A stretch of DNA of 64,000 nt from Bothriochloa decipiens (lineage: Eukaryota; Streptophyta; Magnoliopsida; Poales; Poaceae). The notes under the pieces were generated by a model. It saw nothing but the letters and a program-made list of their open reading frames with translations, was not told the DNA's origin and ran no database searches. Shown here piece by piece: positions 1 through 9,065 of the stretch (its first letter is position 1; every line of letters starts with the position of its first letter). The translations under genes and the position numbers were made by a program. The stretch is from contig CM041642.1 of assembly GCA_023333625.1 (NCBI GenBank), positions 10,735,086 through 10,799,085 on the forward strand. Reading direction: 5' to 3'.

Positions 1-208
1 CGTTGATGTGGACTGCCTTGTAGTCCTCGATGCCTCCTCCAAGGGTGGGCTTGCCACGGCAAAGATACTCGACGTTCTCCACGGGAACACCTAACTCGGT
101 GAGAACCTCGCGAAGCACGTGAGCATAGCCTCCATGCTCTGTTCCGTCGAGTCTGAACTCAACGATATCCATTGGTGGTAACGGACCAAGCGGCAAGTTG
201 GGGTCCAT
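1..208 (-). CDS. Leader ORF of a Ty3/gypsy element, N-terminal part (runs off the window)
   Basis: Reading on the minus strand from an ATG at 208, an open frame runs without a stop to the window edge (about 69 residues, beginning MDPNLPLGPLPPMDIVEF). It lies about 150 bp downstream of the primer-binding site of the LTR element described next, where an element's first ORF is expected. I do not recognise gag motifs such as a zinc knuckle in the visible part. Some grass Ty3/gypsy elements of the RIRE3/RIRE8 type carry an extra ORF (orf0) upstream of gag, and this may be such an ORF; that is inference from position. A possible splice acceptor (CACCTGCAG) sits immediately before the ATG. A second in-frame ATG at 172 could also be the start. 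Confidence 0.45.
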   Translation of the reverse strand, partial: MDPNLPLGPLPPMDIVEFRLDGTEHGGYAHVLREVLTELGVPVENVEYLCRGKPTLGGGIEDYKAVHIN

Positions 209-360
209 CTGCAGGTGACACGAGAAAGAAGTTAGAAAAGTTGCAGAGAGAGGTAAGCCATGCATAAAAGCGTATGCAATGGTCGGTGTATAACCGAGAG
301 ATTTCAAGATTTTTCCTAATTCTATCGTCCAATCCTATGGGTCTCGTCCTAGGGTCAAGC

Positions 361-376
361 ATGGCTCTGGTACCAA
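361..376 (-). other. Primer-binding site, initiator-tRNA-Met type
   Basis: On the minus strand the sequence reads TTGGTACCAGAGCCAT, one mismatch from the common plant retrotransposon primer site TTGGTATCAGAGCCAT complementary to the 3' end of initiator tRNA-Met. It begins one base after the proposed LTR end at 378, which fixes the orientation of the element as minus and the LTR/internal junction. Confidence 0.7.
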
Positions 377-377
377 C

Positions 378-3300
378 TGAAACATCCTCAATTTTCCACG
401 AAGGAAAAACACACAGAATGGCGGATAATATAATAGTTTGAAGCATCAAACCATATCATTATCCCATAGTAGTCGATACAGGATCCATACATCGTACAAA
501 AGATTACAATTAGGGGGAATTACATAAATAATTCATCGCCACACTGGCGGAATCATCAGAGTAGCAGCAGCTTCTGGGGCAGCTGCGGAAGGCGAAAGTA
601 CAATAAAATCTCCAAAAAGAAGCCTGAGCGTAGGAACGAGACATCTACTCCTCATCGTCGTAGTCGTAGTCGGGCTCACCTGCCAAATAATTTTCAGTAC
701 GGTTTGTACTGGCCATATCTCCCACCCTATGCTTTGCTTTTGCTATGTAGTATTTGGTGGGATGCAAAGGATATAATCAAATCGACCTAATCTGTGGCGG
801 TAGTTTCCTGTGCAAACAGTGACCAATATTATATAATATAATTCATCAAATTTAGTCCATCTCATCCACACATCCAAACCCATTCCATCACCATCACACA
901 CGTCTCACCCTCTCGCACTCAGTCGACAGGTCCAACTCCCTCTCGGAGCCTGTCTCAGCGGCTCACAGCCGGAAGGGTAACACCAGGGGGAGAAATAGAA
1001 GGACTCCTCTCACTACTCCCAAAAAGCGTGGGTCTTAGGAAAGAGCCATACCAGTGGCCCACGGACTATATATAGATTCATAAACTCTGCAGAGCGTGTA
1101 CTCCCGTAACCACAAGATCACTATCATCGGCGGTGCCCCGCCTAAGCTGATTCCGGCTGCTTTCTAACCGGTGCGATGCCACCCTACCACTCAGTACTGG
1201 GACATCCCGGATAGGTACCACCGGCACACTGAGACTGTGAGACATAGTACCGGGCCCCGTGGTCACTATACTGTCTAAGGAGGGTGTGGGTCTCCACGCC
1301 CGTACCTCCCGACACTTTCTGCTAACAACCTAGTAGTAGTGGCATCGTCCTAGTTCGTCAGACATCCGTCTCCCGCCCATTCAAGAGCGAGTGGTGAGCA
1401 CATAAGTCCCAAGGTTCCGGTCCTCAAGAGATATCAGGTCCTAGGGGGGATCAGACAGGATTATCTTCTCTTTTGGGACTACAACAGTCCGTGCTACAAT
1501 AGCACCTCCTTCCCGGGGCTTCGCTCCATGAAGGTTCTCACCCCCGGGATCTCCTTATGCATCACAATGTGCCCGCCACAAGCACCTCACACGGGAATGC
1601 CCAGAACACATTCCCCGGCAAGACTCGCCCACATGGCTCGTCGTAGAATCCTGTCCAATCGACTCAACCCTCACCACACACCCAAGACGCACGCAGCACT
1701 CTCCCCGAGTAAAGTGGCACCACGTGCCTTAACCATATGACCATACTCTCCACCACGCATCATCATCACACAGATATAAGCGTAGTAGAAGTAAAGCATC
1801 ACAAGAGAAATAAGCAAGCGTCTAGCCTATCAGCAGGTGTGCAGGAGTAAGGTTGCGACAAGAGAAAGGCTCATCAGGCAGTTCTACCATGCAACCTATC
1901 ATCAGGTGATATTCATAATTAAAGCACTAGCAACTAGATATTATGCCATGCGTAATAGGATCTACGAGGTTGGGTGGGGTGTGGCACCTGTGAAGTCGTC
2001 ACCGAGCTCCTCCTCGTACTCGTAGTCGTCCTCCTCAAGCTGATCCTCCTCTGAAACGAGACATAATAGCCGCGTTAGCGGCTCCTATAGAGTCAACACA
2101 AAGAAGCAATAAAAATTCAATAACTCCAAATGCACTCATACACAAGCCTATGACGTAGAGCTTATTTTTATGAAAATTTGGACACTTGGTTCATATTTTT
2201 CGGAGTTCGTATGAAGAAGTTATGAATTTCCGAAGTTTATTCTATTTTCGGAAAAAGAAAAAGGGCAGATTAACCTGGAGCTGACACGTGGCAGCTCCTG
2301 ATTGGGCCACGTGGCGCGCAGGAACAGTGCAGCTGGGGATGTGCTGACGTCATGCTGACGTTATACTGACGTCAGTGTCGACGGGTCCATTTAGTGGCTG
2401 ACAGGTGGGGACCACGGTTCTGGTCACTGACAGGTGGGGCCAGGTCAACGGTCGATGTCGACAGTCCTCGACTGGGCCTCGAAGGGCCTGGATCTGGGAA
2501 AGGTGCGGTCGGGTTGGGTCGGCACCGTACACTCGAGAGGGCGGTCGGCCGCCGTACACTCGAGGGTGCGATCGGGCGACCCCTCGAGGACGGAACTTCG
2601 CTCGGGCGAACGGACTAGCCTCGAGAACGAAGCCTCGCCCGGCGAACGGGCATGCCCTCGAAGACGGACTTGTTCGCACGAAAGGGGCAGCCCTCGAGAA
2701 CAGTGCGCCCCTCGAGACTTGACCTCTGGTCTCGAGCTGGGTCCTCGACTCGGGCAGGACCTCGATTAGAGCCAGGTCCTCGACTCCGTCGGTCGGACCC
2801 TCGACTCGTCGGGTGAACCCTCGACTTCGTCGGGCGGACCCTCGACTTGTCGGGTGGACCCTCGACTCGTCGGGCGGACCATCGACGGATGTCGGGTGGA
2901 CCCTCGACTTGTCGGGTGGACCCTCGACGAATGTCGGGCGGACCCTCGACTTCGTCGATCGGACCCTCGACTTCGTCGGGCGGACCCTCGACTTGTCGGG
3001 TGGACCCTCGATGAATGTCGGGCGGACCCTCGACTTCGTCGGTCGGACCCTCGACGAATGTCGGAGCATAAGCTGAGCTACGTGGCTGGTCGGCTAGGTG
3101 CTCTAACTCGGGGAAATCGACCCTCAAGCCGGTGGCGGTCAGCGAGGCGCGGCAGCGGCGTCTGGCGACGGCGAGGCCAAATCTGCCGGCGAAACCGGGC
3201 GTTGGCCTCCATCTTCCCTCTTGCCCTTCGATGGGAGAAGCTGGGATCTCCATGAGCTAACTACCGAGGCTAGTCGAGGCACGGCGGGGCGTGCGCGGCT

Positions 3301-4513
3301 CGGTGGCCACGGCGGACGCTCCGGCGGCCAGAGTCCGGGGAGGCCAGAGCTGCAAAAGTGCGTGGCTCCAACTGTGGCCCGTGCCGGCTCCTAGAGGTTG
3401 CCAAAAACGTGCTCTAGACTACGGCGAAGCTATCGGTCGTGGTAAGGAAAGAAACAGGGTAAGGGGAGCAAGAACATCGACGATGTACTGGTGGTGGCCA
3501 TGGCCGAGCAGGGCGAGGGCGGGGATGCTTACTCACGTAGCGACGGTCGAGGCAGGTGACGCGGGCTTGGTGGCGGCTCGGTGCAGGGGATGCGAAGCCG
3601 GGGCGTCGAGGCGGTTATGCGGCGCGTCCAGGTCCTCCTCAGCGCGCGGACGGCGGCGGCGGCAGCAGCGCTCTAGCTCCGCCTCCTTCCTGCTCCTCCC
3701 TTCTTCTCTCTCTCCCTCGGTCGACTGATCTGGCGACGGGTCTCCACAAAGACGGCGGGGCGATGGGGAAACCCTAGAGGCCAGGGTGCTCCTCTTTAAA
3801 TAGGCACGGCGGCCAGCCATGGACGGCGGAGGCAGAAGATGCCCATCGGGCGGCTGTGCGCGGCCACGATTAGGGTTAGGGTTCGGTGAAGCGCGGTGCA
3901 AGCAGGCGGTTAGATGGACGGCGCGGGACGCGGCCGTACTCGGGCGGACGGCGGAGGCGCGCGGTGCACAAAAATGGTGCGACGGACGCGACGTGCGGTC
4001 GACCAGAAGTGGTAAAAGGTGGAAGCTGACAGCACGGTCCCACGCGTCAGCGAGAGAAAGGGGAGGGGCCCGGGTGCATCCGGCGGCAGGCCCTTGGTGG
4101 GCCGCCTTGTTGGGCCGGTGGTCGGCAGACGGTCGAGCGCGCGCGGGCGCAGGCCGAGCTGGGCCTCGAGCTCGGGCGGGCGGTCGGGCGAGCGCGCGAG
4201 CGAGCGCGTGTGCGCCGGCGGTCGAGCGCGTGACGGGGCTGGGCCGCTGGATGGGCCAGAGCGAGGGTCGGTAGCAGGCCTATATATATATACATGTATT
4301 AAAAGGTTATTCGATTTTTATTAATATCACATAAAATCGAATAAGAGGCGAATCAAACTCTGGTAATTAAATGCAATGCTTGGGCTAACGTTGAGTGCTA
4401 TTTGTGCAACTATTGGCGGGTTTCCTACATGACATCCACCATACACTGGTAAACTTTAGAAAAAAATTTTGAAAGCCCGTATTTTTAGTATCCGGATTTG
4501 TAGGGTTGTTACA
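378..4513 (-). mobile_element. 5' LTR (about 4.1 kb) of a minus-oriented Ty3/gypsy retrotransposon, Tekay/RIRE3-like
   Basis: Read on the minus strand the element starts TGTAACAACCCTAC at 4513 and the LTR ends TGTTTCA at 378, next to the primer-binding site. The ends are near-inverted (TGTAACA/TGTTTCA) as expected for an LTR. A TATA-like stretch (ctatatatagatt on the plus strand) lies at about 1066-1078. No gene is visible inside; the many GC-rich frames between 2350 and 4295 overlap on both strands and look spurious. LTRs of about 3-4 kb are known for the Tekay/Del chromovirus lineage, which supports but does not prove that assignment. The internal region and 3' LTR lie left of the window, so target duplications cannot be checked. 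Confidence 0.6.
2786..3064. repeat. Minisatellite inside the LTR (unit about 21-24 bp)
   Basis: A run of roughly a dozen imperfect tandem units built on CGGACCCTCGACTTCGTCGGG alternates with variants containing CTTGTCGGG or CGAATGTCGGG. Both strands remain open in several frames because the unit has few stops, so the ORFs over it (arginine/proline-rich repeats) are artefacts. It contributes to the unusual length of the LTR. Confidence 0.8.
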
Positions 4514-4787
4514 GCTGTGACCAATGTTACCCTTCTAATGGCAACTCCAACAATCAACTTTTAAGCTAGCTCTAAACATTTTCTTATATGTTGATAGAAC
4601 AGAGGGGAAACCTAGTTCTTGATCCAGAGCTAAACTCTTTCAAACATTTTAAGGTTATATATGAGAGTGTCATGTGGGGACTAAAAGTTAACACTATTGG
4701 AAAAAAAAATGTCTTTAAAGCTAGTAACTAGCTTTAACTATTGCGGGTTCTAATGTCAGTCTACGTGTGATTTCTCTCATCCTAGTC

Positions 4788-5230
4788 GTGTTTATCGCAC
4801 TACACAGAGAAAGTACTCACAACGCCGTGCAGCGGAGACGCATTACGATGCAGTCAGTGCGATATAAAATCTTTATGATTCCCAAGAACTTCCATCTGAA
4901 TATGTAACTTGGCTCTTATACATAGTGCCCCGTGAAAAAACTTCTCGGAGAAGGCAGCTGTTGCAACCTTTACAGACAAGAAGTACGGACACTTGCTATA
5001 TTTACTTGGTGCAGTTTTCGTCACTCGTCAGAGCACGAGACAATGCACAATAATTCAGACTACAGGAGAGAAATATTTCGAATCAAATTCATGTAATTTG
5101 AGTTCAGGTTCAGTAAAGTACACACAGGAAGTTCATGATATGAATCACAATGTGGCAAGGGTTTGCTTTAATGACCATAGTACAGCACTACCTGTACAAC
5201 CATGGTCTTGATCAAACGTAATAGATAAAA
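4788..5230 (+). repeat. Upstream copy of a 440-bp direct repeat flanking the pseudokinase gene
   Basis: This segment aligns over its whole length with 8623-9065. Shared landmarks in the same order are cgcattacg-tgcagtca, cccaagaa-ttccatctga, gagaaggcagctgttgcaa, tttacagacaagaag, gactacaggaga and ggtct-gatcaaa. The downstream copy begins about 130 bp after the pseudokinase stop codon, so it is 3'-flanking sequence of that gene. The upstream copy has no recognisable kinase or WAK coding sequence before it: 4514 onward leaves only about 270 bp to the LTR. It is therefore probably the surviving tail of a lost tandem paralogue. Confidence 0.75.
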
Positions 5231-6346
5231 AAAATGGCTTTAGAACAGTAGCAAGAAATGACGATAGGATATGCTTACTTAAGTGTTAACCTTATCTAAT
5301 TGCTTTGTGTTCAGGCCCCGGCATTAAGGGCACAACCTAAGAGGAAGCCATCACCATTCGTCTCAAATCATCTTGAACAGTATCCTAATAACACTTCTAG
5401 TTTTTCGTAAAACTGTAATATATTAGAAAATATAAAGCTATTTTTATTTCTTCAGTGGTCACTCAATAATCCTTTTTTGTTAAAGAATTAAAAAACCTCA
5501 TACGCCCTCAAATAAAATGGGAGTTGCATCTTCGCTAATAGCATGTCCCCATAATCAGTGACGGAACGCGCCGGGGGGATGCATGGTAGAAATTGGTAAT
5601 AAGTGTATATATTTGTATATACCATAAAAATATCAAATTTTACTCGTGTTTTATTAAAAAAATTATGATTTTGGTTATAAATAGTTTTATTTTTTAAAAA
5701 ATCTATAGAAACATATTATCATGTATGTTTTGTCACATAAACAATGCGATCAAATTTGTCCTACCCTCCTTAATTAAAGTCGCTGGTTCCGTCACCGTCC
5801 ATAATAACTATCACTCTTCTATTTGCCAAACACCGACCCCTTGCCTTCACTTCGCTAATAGCATGGAGAAGAGAGATTTGAAGGAGAAAGAAAATTAGTA
5901 AATTTGTTTATAACATATAGAACCCGTATATGTTGAGAGCATGATATTGGCGATCTGTGAAAACATTCCTCAATATAATCAAAAAAATTATTGGGCTACC
6001 CTATTACTGTAAAACTATGGGACGATATAGAATCAACCAAAATAAAACCTTCAAACTCAAGTCACCATTACTGTTGCGGCTCCTATCTCGGTGCGCCATG
6101 GAAATGCTGAAGCTCTGCCTCCAAGCAAAGCCCACTCGCTGGCACGTGGGTTCCGGGGCCGTATTCCGTGCCAACAGTCGTTGGCAGCCGTTGGTCGATC
6201 GATTGGCGAGCACACGAGCTTCAGCTGATTCCCCCCACTAGTTCTCCGTCTCAGTCAGTCCTACGCGCCAACCGAAGTCCGAAGTGAGTCCCAGCTCCGT
6301 GCACCTACAACTACCCGGAAACACTACACTAGAGCTCTCAGTCCGC
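5231..6346 (+). promoter_or_regulatory. Upstream region of the pseudokinase gene, carrying a MITE
   Basis: This is the 1.1 kb between the upstream repeat copy and the start codon. It is AT-rich except for the last 250 bp, contains a hAT-type MITE at 5556-5797, and has a 16-bp exact direct repeat (CTTCGCTAATAGCATG) at 5530-5545 and 5850-5865. No convincing TATA box was located close to the ATG. A short open stretch at 5314-5381 after a splice-acceptor-like sequence (TTGTGTTCAG) is not assignable to any gene. Confidence 0.4.
5556..5797. mobile_element. Non-autonomous hAT-type MITE (242 bp)
   Basis: Terminal inverted repeats are CAGTGACGGAAC at the left and GGTTCCGTCACCG at the right (one mismatch in the pairing). 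The 8 bp outside each end are CCCATAAT and TCCATAAT, an 8-bp target duplication with one change, which is the hallmark of hAT transposons. The interior is AT-rich and has no coding capacity. The CAGTGRCGGA-type terminus is common among plant hAT elements. Confidence 0.8.
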
Positions 6347-8494
6347 ATGGCGCGCGTCCACGACCGCCCACCGCCACCCATGACTCCTCTGCCGCTCCGC
6401 CGCCTCCATCTCCACATCCTTCTCGTTCTCCTTGCAGCATCAGCCGCGCAGGCCACCGGAGACGACCCCATCGGCTGCGGCGGGGGTGACCGCTGCGGCG
6501 ACCTCGTCCTCCCCTACCCTTTCCACCTCAACTCATCCTGTGCCAGCGCCGGGGCCAACTCCTCCCTCTTCCGCCTCTCCTGCAACGCCAGCGCCACCCT
6601 CACCCTCGCGCTCGGCCCCGCCACGTTCCGCGTCCTCGCCTTCCTCCCCTCAGGATCGCTCCTCCTCGACTACGCCCCCGCGTCGCCGTCCCCGTGCGAT
6701 GCCGCCTACGCCGCCTTCTCGCGACCGACCTCCCCGGCGGCCGCGCTCGACGCCGCGCCCTTCCTTGCCGTCACGCCGGCCAACGTGCTCCGCCTCTACG
6801 CCTGCGAGGACTCCTCGCTCTGCCGCGCCGGCTGCGATGACGTCGCGACGTGCGGCGGCAAGTCTGGGTGCTGCTACCCGCTCTCGGACGGCAGCGCCTG
6901 GAAGCCCGGGAACGGGCTGGGCGTTTTCGCCGACTACGGGTGCCGGGGTTTCGCGAGCTGGGTCAAGAACCGGTCGGCGCCGGCTGGTGGGGTTTTGAGG
7001 GGGATCGAGGTCGAGTGGGCCGTGCCGAGGGGCAGCGCCCTTGCAAAATGCGCTGATGGCGCCGCGCTCGTCAATCCCACTGCACTGCACGACGGCGTGC
7101 GGTGCGCGTGCGAGGCGGGGCTCGTCGGCGACGGCTTCGCGCAGGGCACAGGCTGCTCCAAAGGCACATGTAAGTACAAAAGTGTACACGGTTCTACTCG
7201 TGCGATCGATCTGCCACGTAGACCTATCAGTCCTCAAAACACGTATGCATTTGTGTACACAGCCTGCAGCAATGGTGAGAATGCAGGTGACGGCAGGGGT
7301 TGCTGCCAGGGACGATTCTGCTCCAAGAAGGCAGTCGTCCTTGCTGGTACGCGGTCACTGCACATTGCCCTGACGATCGATTTGATCAGCCAGATACTAG
7401 TAAGTGCGAACACCTTTTCTTGTGTTTGCTGATCTCGTCTTCGTTCACATACAGGATTTTTCGTTTCTCTGTTCTTCCTGGCGGCGGCAGTTTCGTTCTG
7501 GCTGTTCCTGAGACAGCCTTCCAAGGACAGCCGGTGGGACCTGGACCCGGCATGCATCCCCAAGATCCTCCGGAGCGTGTGCGACGCGAGGCAGTTCACG
7601 TACGAGCAGCTGGAGGAAGCAACGAAGAGGTTCGACAGCGAGAAGGCCGTGGACACCGTGGACGGCACGGTGCACGCCGGCGTGCTGGACGACGGCTCCC
7701 TGGTGGCGGTGCAGAGGATCGGCTACGAGACGCAGGGGAAGCTGAGGCTGGTCCTGGATCGGATCGAGCTCCTGTCCGAGATCTCTCACCCGAACATCGC
7801 CCGCGTCGTGGGCTTCTGCCTCGACTCCAGCAACGCGCTGCTGCTGGTGCACGAGCACTTCGCCGGGGGCACGCTGGAGGAGCACCTACGGCAGATGAAG
7901 TGCCGCGTCCTCAGCTGGTACCACCGGGTGAACATCGCCGTCGAGCTCGCCAGCGCCCTCACGTATCTGCAGGCGCACGAGACGGCCCCGACCTTCCTGT
8001 ACGACCTCAGGTCCAGCGAGATCTTCCTGGACACCGACTTCACCGCCAAGATCGCCGGCTACAAGCTCACGAGGCCGGCGACGTACTACTGCGCGTCGTA
8101 CGACCAGGATGTCGTGTGCAACTTCGGCCACCTCCTGATCGAGCTGCTGGCGGGGATGAGGCAGCAGATCCCGCTCGACTCGGTCGCGCCCAAGGTCAGG
8201 GAAGGGAAGCTCCACGAGGTCATCGACCCGACGCTCCTGTCGGGAAAGCAGCTCCCGGCCTCGCACGACGAGGTGAGGAAGGTGTTCGAGCTCGCCGTCC
8301 GGTGCCTTTCTAGCGCCGAGAACGGGCTCTGCATGCTCGCCGTCGCCAGAGAGCTGACGCACATTCTGAGGGACAACAAGGGGAGCAGCAGCAAGATCGA
8401 GATCTCCCTCGACGAGACGTTCTCTAGTTCCAGCCTGCTGCAGATGATCTCCATGTCGCCGGAAACCCTGCACCACCATCTTCCTAAGCCATAG
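6347..8494 (+). CDS. WAK-like receptor pseudokinase, membrane-anchored (3 exons, 648 aa)
   Basis: Exons are 6347-7169, 7263-7346 and 7455-8494; introns 7170-7262 and 7347-7454 are both GT..AG and keep phase 1. The product has a signal peptide (hydrophobic core about residues 20-36) and a cysteine-rich GUB_WAK-type extracellular domain starting at Cys44 (CGGGDRCGDLVLPYPF). A short second cysteine cluster is encoded by exon 2, followed by one transmembrane helix (about 298-321) and a kinase-like domain from about 350. Catalytic positions are lost: the ATP-binding lysine is Gln389 (VAVQRI), the HRD motif reads LYD (484-486) and the DFG motif reads AGY (503-505). It is therefore expected to be catalytically dead. 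The layout matches the family annotated in Arabidopsis as probably inactive receptor-like kinase At2g46850. A role in wall or ligand sensing through partner kinases is inference. ATG 6380 is an alternative start that also keeps the signal peptide. Confidence 0.88.
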
Positions 8495-8622
8495 TCAGTC
8501 AGACGATGATCCGCTTGTTAATATCCAGAGCAGAGCAGGCTCTGCTGCTCTGAAGTCCCTAGTGGCTTGTGCATGCTTTTCGTGCCAATGTTTGGTTGGC
8601 ACAGTGTAATCGGCGTCCCGTA

Positions 8623-9065
8623 AATGTTTATTGCACAGTACTCCGACGCCGTGTCGATGCCTGCGGATACGCATTACGTTGCAGTCAAAGCGACAATGTT
8701 TATGGTTCCCAAGAATTTCCATCTGAATATGTAACTCGGCTCAAGAGCATAGTGGCGCGCGAAAAATTTCTTGGAGAAGGCAGCTGTTGCAATCTTTACA
8801 GACAAGAAGCACGGAAGCTTGCAATCTTTACTTGTACAGATGGAGTACGTGCAATTTTCGTCAGAGCATGAGACAACCGTGCACAATAATTTAGACTACA
8901 GGAGACAAATAGTTTGAATCAAATTTTGTGTAACTCGAGCTCAGGTTCAGTAAAGCACATACATGAAGTCATCGTATGATTCACCATGTCGCAAGAGAGA
9001 TTGCATTAAAAGCCATATTACAGAACTATATGTATACACGGTCTAGATCAAAGTGATAGAAAAGC
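8623..9065 (+). repeat. Downstream copy of the 440-bp direct repeat, 3' flank of the pseudokinase gene
   Basis: This is the partner of 4788-5230, in the same orientation, starting about 130 bp after the TAG at 8492-8494. It may include the 3' untranslated region of the gene. The copies differ by many substitutions and small indels by eye, so the duplication is not recent. No ORF in it is shared in frame between copies, which argues for noncoding sequence. Confidence 0.75.

Noticed and set aside
2350..3255. Overlapping ORFs of 239 and 212 residues with repeated GPPD/RVRPT segments
   Set aside because: They are products of the GC-rich minisatellite within the LTR; both strands are open and no domain is present.
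3868..3882. Telomere-like TTAGGGTTAGGGTT
   Set aside because: Only two units occur within LTR sequence; this is chance similarity.
5314..5381. Possible isolated exon after a TTGTGTTCAG acceptor
   Set aside because: It is too short, with no family resemblance and no neighbouring exon; it could not be separated from chance.
6284..6346. N-terminal extension of the pseudokinase frame to 6284
   Set aside because: The extension starts with GTG, not ATG. ATG 6347 gives a normal signal peptide and is the better start.
6650..8479. Long minus-strand frames opposite the pseudokinase gene
   Set aside because: They are shadows of GC-rich coding exons; splice sites, signal peptide and domain content all support the plus strand.
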